The position numbers were made by a program, and so were the translations under genes. The notes under the pieces are model-generated. The model was not told the DNA's origin. It made no database searches and saw nothing but the letters and a program-made list of their open reading frames with translations. Positions 51,087 through 59,656 of a DNA stretch of 64,000 nucleotides are shown here, piece by piece. Source of the stretch: Kaistella carnis (GTDB taxonomy: Bacteria > Bacteroidota > Bacteroidia > Flavobacteriales > Weeksellaceae); assembly GCF_003860585.1 (NCBI RefSeq), contig NZ_CP034159.1:434001-498000 (forward strand). Reading direction: 5' to 3'. Position 1 is the stretch's first letter. Every line of letters begins with the position of its first letter.

Positions 51087-51094
51087 TAAATTTG
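51087..51094 (+). promoter_or_regulatory. -7 element of the M14 peptidase promoter
   Basis: TAAATTTG, 21 bases before the ATG. Confidence 0.55.
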
Positions 51095-51115
51095 GAAATT
51101 GTAAAATTATAAAGA

Positions 51116-52222
51116 ATGTCCATGACTCTTAAGTATCAGCAAAACCCTGTTTTCCCAAACCGGTATATTTCCCCGCAAAAATTATTTAATTTCCTACAGG
51201 AGAATTACAGCCGGGTAATTACGGAGGTTGGTACTTCATATTTGGGAAAGCCGATTTATAAAATGAGGTTGGGAGAAGGAAGTGTCAAAGTGCTCGCGTG
51301 GTCTCAAATGCATGGGAATGAATCTAATTCAACACTTGCAATGCTTGATCTGCTTGAGATGTTTAAACATCAGCCAGAAATTGAAAAAGAAATAGCATCA
51401 AACATTACCCTTGATTTTATTTTTATGCTAAATCCCGATGGTGCGGAGAAATGGACAAGAAGAAATGGATTGGATATTGATCTTAACCGGGATTTCCTAA
51501 AACGGTCATCCAAAGAATTTTCCATCTTAAAAAAAGCAGTTGATAAGGAAGAGTATGACTATGCTTTAAATCTTCATGAACAGCGAACTATTTTCAGTAC
51601 GGATGGTGTTCATCCGGCTACCCTTTCTTTTTTAGCTCCTTCTCAGGATTTTGAAAGGACCGTGACTGAAACAAGAAAAAAAACCATGGCGGTCATCTAT
51701 AGGATTTACCAAAAACTAAATAGGGAACTTCCGCATCAGATTGCGCGATATTCCGATGAATTTTATCCCAGTTCTACGGGCGATAATTTCACGAAAATGG
51801 GAATTCCATGTATATTATTTGAAGGAGGCCACTTCCCCGATGATTATAAAAGAACTGGCACCCGAAAATATTATACCTTGGCTTTGTATGAAGCTTTAAA
51901 AGCGATGGCATCTTTAAAAGGTGCTACCGACGATTGGCTCTTATATAGAGAAATTCCCGAAAATAAAGAATCTCATTACGATATCATTTATCGAAATGTG
52001 AAACTGAATACTGATTTTGAATGTATTTTAGATATTGCAGTTCAATACAAAGAAGAAATAAAAAGTGGTGAAGAAGAAATTTCTTTCACCCCTATTGTAG
52101 TTGAAGTAGGCGATATTGGCAAAAAGAAGGGTTGGAAAGAAATAGACTGCAGCGGGAAAACTTTTGTGTCATCTAAGAGTTTCCCCAAATTAGATGAAGA
52201 AGTAGATTTTACTATTGAATAA
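51116..52222 (+). CDS. M14-family zinc carboxypeptidase
   Basis: A 368-residue metallocarboxypeptidase. Zinc ligands are in QMHGNES (His, Glu) and NLHEQ (His); substrate-binding residues are in FMLNPDGAEKWTRRNGLDIDLNRDF, and the catalytic glutamate is in CILFEGGHFPDDY. No signal peptide, so it probably acts in the cytosol, for example on peptides or as a succinylglutamate-desuccinylase-like or murein-peptide enzyme. A C-terminal extension (about 290-368) is beta-rich. Confidence 0.88.
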   Translation: MSMTLKYQQNPVFPNRYISPQKLFNFLQENYSRVITEVGTSYLGKPIYKMRLGEGSVKVLAWSQMHGNESNSTLAMLDLLEMFKHQPEIEKEIASNITLDFIFMLNPDGAEKWTRRNGLDIDLNRDFLKRSSKEFSILKKAVDKEEYDYALNLHEQRTIFSTDGVHPATLSFLAPSQDFERTVTETRKKTMAVIYRIYQKLNRELPHQIARYSDEFYPSSTGDNFTKMGIPCILFEGGHFPDDYKRTGTRKYYTLALYEALKAMASLKGATDDWLLYREIPENKESHYDIIYRNVKLNTDFECILDIAVQYKEEIKSGEEEISFTPIVVEVGDIGKKKGWKEIDCSGKTFVSSKSFPKLDEEVDFTIE

Positions 52223-52225
52223 AAA

Positions 52226-52252
52226 AAGCGAAGTCCTGAGACTTCGCTTTAT
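52226..52252 (+). terminator. Bidirectional terminator between the M14 and DUF4920 genes
   Basis: Arms aaagcgaagtc and gacttcgcttt with loop ctga, between convergent genes. Confidence 0.9.
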
Positions 52253-52272
52253 CATTATAAAAGGACTCAATT

Positions 52273-52779
52273 TTAATGTACGACTTTTATTCCACTGGCC
52301 ATAAAACTGATTTCTTCTTGAGGTTTTGTGATGGCGTCAATCTCGGACTGAGTTTTTTTTGCATCTTCCGCATAATGTTTCAGTTCATTTACGGTCGTAA
52401 CTTTCGTTTCAGCACTTCCTTCCAAGATCACGTTTTTTCCTACTAAAGCGGTAGGTACAAAAAAGGCATAATCTTTCATCTTTACAAAAAACTTCTCGTT
52501 GTTTTCAGTTTCAACTGTCATCCAACAGCCTTTCTTTTCACAAACTTCAGTCACTTTTCCTTTGACCACAACATTTTCCAGTTTCGCAGATTTTTTTAGT
52601 TTCTGATCCAGTTTTTTTGGAGTAATCGCAGTTTTCTCCGCATTTGCGGAAACACCGGAACCATATACATCTCCAACCATCGCTTTTCCTTCCGGTGGAC
52701 CCACTTTTTTCATGGTAGCTTCCTGAGCAATTGCGGTCGTTGCCAATAGTATAGAAAATAAGAATACTAATTTTTTCAT
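52273..52779 (-). CDS. DUF4920 exported protein
   Basis: A 168-residue protein with a signal peptide (MKKLVFLFSILLATTAIAQ) and a beta-rich DUF4920 domain: VVVKGKVTEVCEKKGCWMTVE, FFVKMKDYAFFVPTALVGK and VILEGSAETKVTTVNELKHYAED. The two conserved cysteines in VCEKKGCW could bind metal or form a disulfide. The OB-fold-like arrangement is an impression. Function unknown. Confidence 0.85.
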   Translation of the reverse strand: MKKLVFLFSILLATTAIAQEATMKKVGPPEGKAMVGDVYGSGVSANAEKTAITPKKLDQKLKKSAKLENVVVKGKVTEVCEKKGCWMTVETENNEKFFVKMKDYAFFVPTALVGKNVILEGSAETKVTTVNELKHYAEDAKKTQSEIDAITKPQEEISFMASGIKVVH

Positions 52780-53038
52780 TTGATTTAATTTGGGACAAAA
52801 ATACTAAAATATTTCAATTCAAATTTTTAATAATTAGTCATTTGTAAATTAAACCTTATAAAGTAGAAGTTAAAGTTAAAAATCATTGCAGAAAATTTAT
52901 ATATTTACCGCTTTCTAATGTTAAATGAAAATTTGATTCTATTTATTAAAGCAGAATAGTCTCATAGACAATTACACCTCAATTTAATAAAAGAAGATAA
53001 GATCATCAGCTTCTAATCTTCAATGTCTCTTTATTTAT

Positions 53039-54451
53039 ATGAACAAAAAACTAAAACTTTGGGATGCCACCATGTTGGTTATGGGATCCATGATTGGAAG
53101 CGGAATTTTTATCGTAAGCTCCGACATGATGAGGAATTTGGGTTCCGGTTACTGGTTGATTGCCGTATGGGTTATTACCGCTGTAATGACCGTGGCAGCT
53201 GCGATTTCGTATGGTGAACTTTCTTCTATGTTTCCAAAAGCGGGCGGACAATACACCTACATGACGGAAATGTTTGGCAAAATGTCGGGCTTTCTATATG
53301 GTTGGGGCTTATTTACGGTCATACAAACAGGCACTATTGCTGCAGTAGCAATGGCTTTCGGAAAATTTACAGCCTATCTTATTCCGGCATTGAGTAATTC
53401 TGCACCAATTTTTCAAAATGGTGGTTTTAAAATTACCTGGATCCAGATTTTAGCGATCGTTATAATTTTATTACTGACTTACATTAATTCCCGAGGGCTA
53501 AAAAATGGAAAAATACTTCAGGATATTTTTACATCCTCCAAAATCATAGCATTACTCGGAATAATTATTTTCGGAGTTATTCTCGTCAAAGATTCCCATT
53601 GGGCAGAAAACATGAGTTTCGGCTGGAATGCATATCAGGATTTTGGTAAGGATGTCGGCAATACTTTAGAACCTACCAGTTGGAAATCCATTGGAAGCGT
53701 CACTCTTTTGGGCGGTATTGCCGCAGCCATGGTTGGATCTGTTTTCAGTTCTGTGGCTTGGGAAAATGTAACTTTTATGTCAGGGGAAATTGAAAATCCT
53801 AAAAAAAATGTGGTGAAAGCGATGGTTTTTGGAACCGTTACCGTCATGCTTTTATACCTTTTCGTGAACTTCGTATACCTTCATGCGTTAGGTCGCGACG
53901 GGATCGCGTTTGCCGATAACAACCGTCCGGCAGTTGCAGCTTCTGAGATGATTTTTGGAAGTACGGGAACGGTCATCATGGCCATTTTGGTCATGGTTTC
54001 AACATTTGGCTGTATTAATGGTTTGGTTTTAGCAGGCGCGAGGGTTTTTCAGACCATGGCAAAAGATGGTTTATTTTTTAAATCAGCCGCAGAAAATAAT
54101 AAAAATGATGTTCCCGGTAAATCCCTCTGGATGCAGGGAACTTGGGCTTGTCTCCTGGCACTTTCCGGGCAATACGGCGACTTGCTCGACATGATTTCGT
54201 TTATTATCGTTTTGTTTTATATGGTCACCGTTTTCGGTGTTATTTGGATGAGGATAAAAAAACCAACCATGGAAAGACCTTACAAAACCTGGCTTTATCC
54301 TGTTACTCCGATTCTCTATTTGCTCATCGGAACCGCTTTTTGTGTTCTCTTAATCATTTTCAAACCACAATATACGTGGCCCGGATTCATCCTTATTTTG
54401 CTGGGCCTACCGGTTTATTGGTTTGTCAACAGAAAGAAAGTCGACAGATAA
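53039..54451 (+). CDS. APC-family amino-acid permease
   Basis: A 470-residue transporter with 12 membrane helices of the amino acid-polyamine-organocation superfamily. It has the helix-1 motif MGSMIGSGIFIVSSDM, SYGELSSMFPKAGGQYTYMTE in helix 2-3, and VAWENVTFMSGEIENPKKNV in helix 6, which resemble the LAT/YfnA-type permeases. Substrate not predictable. No clear TAnnTTTG element is visible before its start. Confidence 0.9.
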   Translation: MNKKLKLWDATMLVMGSMIGSGIFIVSSDMMRNLGSGYWLIAVWVITAVMTVAAAISYGELSSMFPKAGGQYTYMTEMFGKMSGFLYGWGLFTVIQTGTIAAVAMAFGKFTAYLIPALSNSAPIFQNGGFKITWIQILAIVIILLLTYINSRGLKNGKILQDIFTSSKIIALLGIIIFGVILVKDSHWAENMSFGWNAYQDFGKDVGNTLEPTSWKSIGSVTLLGGIAAAMVGSVFSSVAWENVTFMSGEIENPKKNVVKAMVFGTVTVMLLYLFVNFVYLHALGRDGIAFADNNRPAVAASEMIFGSTGTVIMAILVMVSTFGCINGLVLAGARVFQTMAKDGLFFKSAAENNKNDVPGKSLWMQGTWACLLALSGQYGDLLDMISFIIVLFYMVTVFGVIWMRIKKPTMERPYKTWLYPVTPILYLLIGTAFCVLLIIFKPQYTWPGFILILLGLPVYWFVNRKKVDR

Positions 54452-54508
54452 TCGTAAATCAATCTAATGTAAAGGAGCACAAAAAGCAGAAATCTTTCCA
54501 CTTTTCGG

Positions 54509-54579
54509 TCCCGCTATCCACTGTATCCCAAGCCGCCGCAACGCCAGCGCTTTTTGGGATGCCGTTCCTATCGGGGCTA
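54509..54579 (+). repeat. Interspersed hairpin repeat, copy 3
   Basis: Begins TCCCGCTATCCACTGTATC and ends ATCGGGGCTA. Stem ATCCCAA / TTGGGAT, different in sequence from copies 1 and 2 but still complementary. Confidence 0.75.
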
Positions 54580-54665
54580 GGATTCAGGGTGGTGATTCTC
54601 CGGAAGATTGCATGTGATTGGGTTAGTGATAAAATAAAAAGCACTAACTTTCGAAAAAAGAAATC

Positions 54666-54911
54666 ATGTCAGAATTAGTTCCTGTTTTTCAGTCTTCGTA
54701 TTTATATGAGATTGAATTGGCAAAAACCAAACTTGCCTCCCGCGATATTCCAAGCTATATTAAAAATGAATACGTAAATAATATCGCCGTATATCCTATT
54801 TCCCAAAATTATTATTTGCTCGTCAACCCTCTGGACTTCGAAGCTGCAGAAATCGTTTTGAAAGAAAATGACGAACTCTCGGAAACTGATTTTTATACGC
54901 CATCGGTCTAA
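54666..54911 (+). CDS. DUF2007-family protein
   Basis: An 81-residue protein with the DUF2007 pattern: ELVPVFQSSYLYEIELAKTKLASRDIPSYI, then YYLLVNPLDFEAAEIVL. These small ferredoxin-fold-like proteins are proposed signal-transducing modules, without a demonstrated role. It lies between two inverted copies of the interspersed repeat. Confidence 0.82.
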   Translation: MSELVPVFQSSYLYEIELAKTKLASRDIPSYIKNEYVNNIAVYPISQNYYLLVNPLDFEAAEIVLKENDELSETDFYTPSV

Positions 54912-54995
54912 ATTTTAGAAATCATATTTAACTGTGATTTCTATTCACTTAAGCCATCGTGAAATTTGCGGAAAAAAATGAGCTTTACGTTCTTC

Positions 54996-55077
54996 TAGCC
55001 CCGATCGCCGTGAAAATCTTTTCTAATAGGAAATTGGCTTTAGCGCTGGAATTAGAAAAATTGTAACAGAGAGCGGG
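54996..55077 (-). repeat. Interspersed hairpin repeat, copy 4 (inverted)
   Basis: On the minus strand it begins CCCGCTCTCTGTTAC and ends GATCGGGGCTA. The stem TTTTTCTAAT / ATTAGAAAAG again differs from the others but pairs. More diverged than copies 1-3. Confidence 0.6.
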
Positions 55078-55204
55078 TGGAATGGTGGAAGAAGTGATAC
55101 ACTTTCATGCTTCAAAAAACGCATCATCTTACCCGAATTTAGACCACTTATGATTTGGTCAAGCCTTCTAAAATTCCCTATCTTTACGCAAAATTTTACG
55201 CAAA

Positions 55205-56041
55205 ATGACAGACTGGAAAACCGTCAAAGAATACGAAGATATTACATACCAAAAAAAAGGTGGAGTAGCAAGAATAGCGATTAACAGACCGGAAGTCCGC
55301 AACGCTTTTCGTCCGAAAACAACCTCGGAATTATATGATGCATTTTACCACGTTTCCGAAGATTCTTCGGTAGGCGTTGTTTTGCTGACTGGCGAAGGTC
55401 CAAGTCCGAAAGATGGCGGTCATGCTTTTTGCAGCGGCGGCGATCAGAGATCACGTGGGGAACAGGGTTATGTAGGCGAAGATGGAAGACACCGTTTAAA
55501 TATTCTAGAAGTTCAGCGATTAATTCGTTTTATGCCGAAAGTTGTGATTGCTGTGGTTAATGGTTGGGCTGTTGGTGGCGGACATTCATTGCATGTGGTT
55601 TGTGATTTGACTTTAGCGAGTAAAGAGCATGCTATTTTTAAACAAACCGATGCTGATGTTACGAGTTTCGATGGTGGTTATGGTTCGGCTTATTTGGCAA
55701 AAATGGTAGGACAGAAGAAAGCCAGAGAGATTTTCTTTTTAGGACGTAATTATTCTGCGCAGGAAGCAGCAGATATGGGAATGGTGAATGCCGTAATTCC
55801 TCATGCAGAACTGGAAGATACAGCGTACGAATGGGCTCAAGAGATTTTAGGGAAATCACCAATGTCAATTCGGATGTTGAAATTCGCTATGAATTTAACA
55901 GACGACGGAATGGTGGGTCAGCAGGTTTTTGCGGGTGAAGCAACACGTTTAGCGTACATGACCGAAGAAGCAAAAGAGGGTAGAAATGCCTTCCTGGAAA
56001 AAAGAAAGCCCGACTTCGGAGATAATAACTGGATTTCGTAA
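55205..56041 (+). CDS. menB: 1,4-dihydroxy-2-naphthoyl-CoA synthase
   Basis: Cyclises o-succinylbenzoyl-CoA in menaquinone synthesis. The 278-residue crotonase-fold protein has INRPEVRNAFRPKTTSELYDAF, the SGGDQRSRG loop, VNGWAVGGGHSLHVVCDLTLAS, TDADVTSFDGGYGSAYLA (with the catalytic aspartate) and RNAFLEKRKPDF at the end. menA follows 85 bases downstream, giving a menaquinone gene pair. Two direct copies of TTTACGCAAAA overlap the start codon. Confidence 0.96.
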   Translation: MTDWKTVKEYEDITYQKKGGVARIAINRPEVRNAFRPKTTSELYDAFYHVSEDSSVGVVLLTGEGPSPKDGGHAFCSGGDQRSRGEQGYVGEDGRHRLNILEVQRLIRFMPKVVIAVVNGWAVGGGHSLHVVCDLTLASKEHAIFKQTDADVTSFDGGYGSAYLAKMVGQKKAREIFFLGRNYSAQEAADMGMVNAVIPHAELEDTAYEWAQEILGKSPMSIRMLKFAMNLTDDGMVGQQVFAGEATRLAYMTEEAKEGRNAFLEKRKPDFGDNNWIS

Positions 56042-56126
56042 AGAAGAGATTAGAGGTCAGAAATTAGATGGTAGAATTATTATTCAGTCTAATTTCTAAA
56101 ATCTAAGATCTTTTATCTAAAAATAT

Positions 56127-57056
56127 ATGACAGATTGGATCAAAGCAGCGCGGCTGCGAACATTACCGCTTTCGATGAGCGGAATAATTTTAGGTTCTTT
56201 CATCGCAAGATGGAGAATTGTTGAAGAAGGAGGAACCTGGGATTGGCAGATTTTTGCAATGGCCCTGGTTGTTACTTTACTGTACCAGATTCTCTCGAAT
56301 TTTGCAAATGATTATGGCGACGGAATTAAAGGAACGGACAAACTAAGAGTCAATGAAGCTGAGCAAAGGGCCGTAGCTTCTGGAAGAATCACCGCGACAC
56401 AAATGCGAAATGCAGTGATTTTATTTTCTATTCTATCTTTAATAGCCACGATTGCACTTTTGTATTTGGCTTTTTTCAAGGAAAACTTAATGAACGAATT
56501 TTACACGTTCGTTGGGTTGGGAGTTGCCTGTATTTTGGCCGCGATTGGTTATACGATTGGTAAAAAGCCTTATGGCTATTTAGGGTTGGGTGATATCATG
56601 GTATTTATCTTTTTCGGCTTGGTTTCGGTTTGTGGAAGTTATTTTCTGTTTACCAAACATTTCGATTGGGATATTTTACTACCTGCAACAGCAGTTGGTT
56701 TGTTGAGTGCAGCAGTGCTGAATCTTAATAATATGCGAGATATTGAAAGTGATGCAGCAAGTGGAAAGAAAACATTAGCCTTACGCTTAGGCTTTAAAAA
56801 TGCAATGGTTTATGAAATCATCTTATTGCAATTGCCTTTAATTCTCATATTGGTATTTATGATGATGAATGGCCTGCATACAGAAGGTAAATATTACGCT
56901 TTTATCTTTTTCATATTAATGCTTCCTATGACGGCAATGAGACGAAAGATTATGGAGGTGAAAGAGCCGAAAGAGTTAGATCCATTTTTAAAACAAGTTG
57001 GTATTATGACTTTGACGATGGCAATTTTGGTTGCGTTCGGATTAAATTACTTTTAA
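56127..57056 (+). CDS. menA: 1,4-dihydroxy-2-naphthoate prenyltransferase
   Basis: Attaches the isoprenoid tail to 1,4-dihydroxy-2-naphthoate to give demethylmenaquinone, in the membrane. The 309-residue UbiA-type protein has about nine membrane helices and the two aspartate-rich motifs NFANDYGDGIKGTD and NMRDIESDAASGKKTLALRLG. It follows menB, and the UPF0173 hydrolase starts 31 bases after it. Confidence 0.95.
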   Translation: MTDWIKAARLRTLPLSMSGIILGSFIARWRIVEEGGTWDWQIFAMALVVTLLYQILSNFANDYGDGIKGTDKLRVNEAEQRAVASGRITATQMRNAVILFSILSLIATIALLYLAFFKENLMNEFYTFVGLGVACILAAIGYTIGKKPYGYLGLGDIMVFIFFGLVSVCGSYFLFTKHFDWDILLPATAVGLLSAAVLNLNNMRDIESDAASGKKTLALRLGFKNAMVYEIILLQLPLILILVFMMMNGLHTEGKYYAFIFFILMLPMTAMRRKIMEVKEPKELDPFLKQVGIMTLTMAILVAFGLNYF

Positions 57057-57087
57057 TTAAAATTTTAAAAAACTAAAAGATTCCAAA

Positions 57088-57768
57088 ATGAAAATAAAAT
57101 TTCTCGGACAAAACTGTTTTTTGTTCACTTACAAAGGAAAAAATATATTATCAGATCCTTTTTATAATTATCAGAAAGAGAAATCCGGTTTTGATATTTC
57201 TGCCCAGAAAATCGATTACGTATTGATTACACATGCACACGGCGATCACATTGCTGATGTCAAAGAAGTCCTGCAACATCATCCGGAAGCGTCTGTAATT
57301 GGGCAACCGGAGATCTGTGGATACTTTGGTCACCCGAATTCTATTGATATTAATTTCGGTGGTTCTGCGAAGATTGATGATTTAAAAATATCTATGGTTC
57401 CCGCAAGTCATACGAGTTCTTTTCCTGATGGAACTTATGGTGGGGAACCTGCTGGCTACATTTTCAGATTGCCAGGAAAGAATATTTATTTTGCTGGCGA
57501 TACCGGAGTAATGGCCGATATGGAAATGTTCCCGAAACTATTTGGTAACATCGATTTAGCAATACTTCCTGTTGGCTCACATTATACGATGTGTGCACGT
57601 AAAGCGAGTTTTGCCGCTGCAGAATTATTAAAAACGAAGAAAGTAATTGGCTGTCATTTCGATACTTTTCCGCCGATCGAAATTAATCATGAGGAGGCGT
57701 ACCAACTTTTCTCAGAAAGAAATATCGAATTCACTTTACCGAAATTAGGGGAGGATTTTGAAATTTAA
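57088..57768 (+). CDS. UPF0173 metal-dependent hydrolase (MBL fold)
   Basis: A 226-residue metallo-beta-lactamase-fold protein: MKIKFLGQNCFLF opening, NILSDPF, the metal motif THAHGDHIAD, VPASHTSSFPDGTYGGEPAGYIF and IYFAGDTGVMADMEMF, then DLAILPVGSHYTMCARKA. UPF0173 members have no settled substrate. It follows menA closely and may be cotranscribed with it. Confidence 0.9.
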   Translation: MKIKFLGQNCFLFTYKGKNILSDPFYNYQKEKSGFDISAQKIDYVLITHAHGDHIADVKEVLQHHPEASVIGQPEICGYFGHPNSIDINFGGSAKIDDLKISMVPASHTSSFPDGTYGGEPAGYIFRLPGKNIYFAGDTGVMADMEMFPKLFGNIDLAILPVGSHYTMCARKASFAAAELLKTKKVIGCHFDTFPPIEINHEEAYQLFSERNIEFTLPKLGEDFEI

Positions 57769-57856
57769 ACTGAATACTATTTGATTCAAAAATCAAATCG
57801 AACTGAGAAAAAACTTTAGGAAATAATGAAATTACGAGAATATAAGGCACAAAAAA

Positions 57857-57950
57857 TGGCAAGCTACCTAAATCACACCGCTACAACCGATTACCTTTGC
57901 TGCGTTCCCACCCTGGAGGAGTTTCAGGAGCTGGTTGTTTAGGACTTGCC
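57857..57950 (-). ncRNA. ffs: Signal recognition particle RNA (small bacterial type)
   Basis: On the minus strand: the 5' GGCAAGTCC pairs with the 3' GCTTGCC, and the apical part contains GGTGGGAACGCAGCAAAGG, equivalent to the conserved SRP tetraloop/asymmetric loop region, flanked by CCAGCTCCTGAAACTCCTCC and GTAATCGGTTGTAGCGGTG. It ends in a T run. A -7 element (TATATTTG, complement of 57955-57962) sits immediately upstream. The RNA guides membrane-protein translation with Ffh. Confidence 0.85.
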
Positions 57951-57954
57951 GTTG

Positions 57955-57962
57955 CAAATATA
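57955..57962 (-). promoter_or_regulatory. -7 element of the SRP RNA promoter
   Basis: Minus-strand TATATTTG, 4 bases from the RNA 5' end, the expected distance for a -7 element. Confidence 0.6.
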
Positions 57963-58024
57963 CGCCTTTAATTTAAATTTCAAAATTCTAAACATTAAAA
58001 ATAATAAAATTGACGACTGTAAAT

Positions 58025-58603
58025 ATGATTAAAAATGTCTATTCCATTGGTTTTGTGCTGTTTATTGCAACCATGGTTGTGTTCCTGGGAATGTACTTTT
58101 TCGGAATGAATACCGAATATTTTAACAATTCGCTCCTTTTAAATGCTTTTTTTATGCCCGTAATTTACCTAGCAGGTGCCTATGTTTCCGTAAATTCATT
58201 GAGAAGAGCAGGAATTCGAATGGGTTTTCGGGACGCCTTCGGCCGTGCTTTTAAACCGATGTTTTTTGGAGGATTTTTGTCTGTAATTGGAATGTATCTT
58301 TTCCTAAACTTTGCCGATCCGGGTGCGAAAGATTTATTGAATTTTCAATATATCGAAAGACAGAAAACAGAACTGGATGCTGAATATAATAAAGCCAAGC
58401 AATTTGTAAAAACTCCTGAAGAAAAGGCAGAACTTGAAAAGAAATATCAGGAAAGAAAATTAAGCTTCTCCCCGGAAATGATCAAAGGAAAGGATATGTT
58501 TAATTTTCGCCAGTTTACCTATTATTTTGCGGCAATCCTCGTATTCTATGTAATTTTATCCACCTTTTTTGCAAGTTTTTTCCGAAGCAGGTCAGAACTT
58601 TAG
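58025..58603 (+). CDS. DUF4199 membrane protein
   Basis: A 192-residue membrane protein with four helices (about 10-30, 40-60, 75-98 and 160-185) and a charged loop (ERQKTELDAEYNKAKQF) between the third and fourth. Pattern and length match DUF4199, found across Bacteroidota with no known function. The TTG five codons upstream is rejected in favour of the ATG at 58025. Confidence 0.82.
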   Translation: MIKNVYSIGFVLFIATMVVFLGMYFFGMNTEYFNNSLLLNAFFMPVIYLAGAYVSVNSLRRAGIRMGFRDAFGRAFKPMFFGGFLSVIGMYLFLNFADPGAKDLLNFQYIERQKTELDAEYNKAKQFVKTPEEKAELEKKYQERKLSFSPEMIKGKDMFNFRQFTYYFAAILVFYVILSTFFASFFRSRSEL

Positions 58604-58645
58604 TTAAAAAATAAAAGTCAAATAAAAATACCGAAATAAACCCCT

Positions 58646-58653
58646 AATTTTGC
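58646..58653 (+). promoter_or_regulatory. -7 element of the glycosyltransferase promoter
   Basis: TAATTTTG, 20 bases before the ATG at 58674. Confidence 0.5.
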
Positions 58654-58673
58654 TAAATAATCTTTTTTAATAA

Positions 58674-59624
58674 ATGAATCTATCCATCATCATCCCTCTT
58701 CTGAACGAAGAAGAATCTCTTGAAGAACTGTTTTCAAGAATCGATAACGTTTGTCAGTCTCACCGTCTTTCCTACGAAATTTGGTTTGTAGATGATGGAA
58801 GCACCGATCTTTCCTGGAGCATCATTGAAAATTTGAAAGTACAGCACCCACAAATTCATGGGATAAAATTTTCCCGTAATTATGGCAAATCTCAAGCGTT
58901 ACATGCGGCTTTTGAAAAAGCAAGTGGCGATGTTGTAATCACGATGGATGCTGACTTACAGGATTTTCCGGAAGAAATTCCGGAATTATATGCCATGGTT
59001 AAAACCGAAGGGTACGATATTGTTTCCGGCTGGAAAAAGAAAAGGTATGATAATGTAATGACCAAGAATATTCCGTCCAAAGTCTTCAACGCAGCGGCCA
59101 GAAGTATTTCTGGAGTTTACCTTCATGATTTTAATTGTGGGTTAAAAGCCTACAAAAAGCAGGTCGTAAAATCAATTGATGTATATGGCGATATGCATCG
59201 CTATATTCCTGTTTTGGCCGCGAATGCAGGCTTCCGGAAGATTACTGAAAAACCGGTTCAACACCAGGCCCGACCTTATGGAACTTCGAAATTTGGAACA
59301 GAACGTTTCGTTCGTGGATTTCTGGATTTAATTACACTTTGGTTTGTAAGCCGTTTTGGCGGTCGACCAATGCATTTCTTCGGAGCTGTCGGAACTGTAA
59401 TGTTTATTGTCGGTTTTCTTTCCGCTTTATGGTTGGGAATTTCCAAGTTAATCGATGTTTCACAAGGTATTTACGGACATTTATTAACGAATAATGCCTG
59501 GTTTTTTATCGCCTTAACTATGATGATTATGGGATCGCTTCTTTTTATCGCCGGATTTTTAGGTGAAATGATTATCAGAACCAATAGACAACACGAAAAT
59601 TATCACGTGGAGGAAATTATTTAA
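58674..59624 (+). CDS. Family 2 glycosyltransferase, polyprenyl-phosphate type
   Basis: A 316-residue membrane-associated glycosyltransferase of the DPM1/ArnC/GtrB group. The GT-A part has LSIIIPLLNEEESL, EIWFVDDGSTD, RNYGKSQALHAAFEKASGD, the metal-binding MDADLQDFPE and DFNCGLKAYKK; two C-terminal membrane helices (about 232-256 and 270-296) follow. It would transfer a sugar from a nucleotide donor to a lipid phosphate. It follows the DUF4199 gene by 70 bases. Confidence 0.92.
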   Translation: MNLSIIIPLLNEEESLEELFSRIDNVCQSHRLSYEIWFVDDGSTDLSWSIIENLKVQHPQIHGIKFSRNYGKSQALHAAFEKASGDVVITMDADLQDFPEEIPELYAMVKTEGYDIVSGWKKKRYDNVMTKNIPSKVFNAAARSISGVYLHDFNCGLKAYKKQVVKSIDVYGDMHRYIPVLAANAGFRKITEKPVQHQARPYGTSKFGTERFVRGFLDLITLWFVSRFGGRPMHFFGAVGTVMFIVGFLSALWLGISKLIDVSQGIYGHLLTNNAWFFIALTMMIMGSLLFIAGFLGEMIIRTNRQHENYHVEEII

Positions 59625-59656
59625 TTCCGGAAAAGTCTTTTTATTTACCTTTTATA

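Noticed and set aside
53023..53251. Short frames overlapping the start of the APC permease
   Set aside because: They are shadows of the permease gene, in other frames and on the other strand, and have no start context or protein features.
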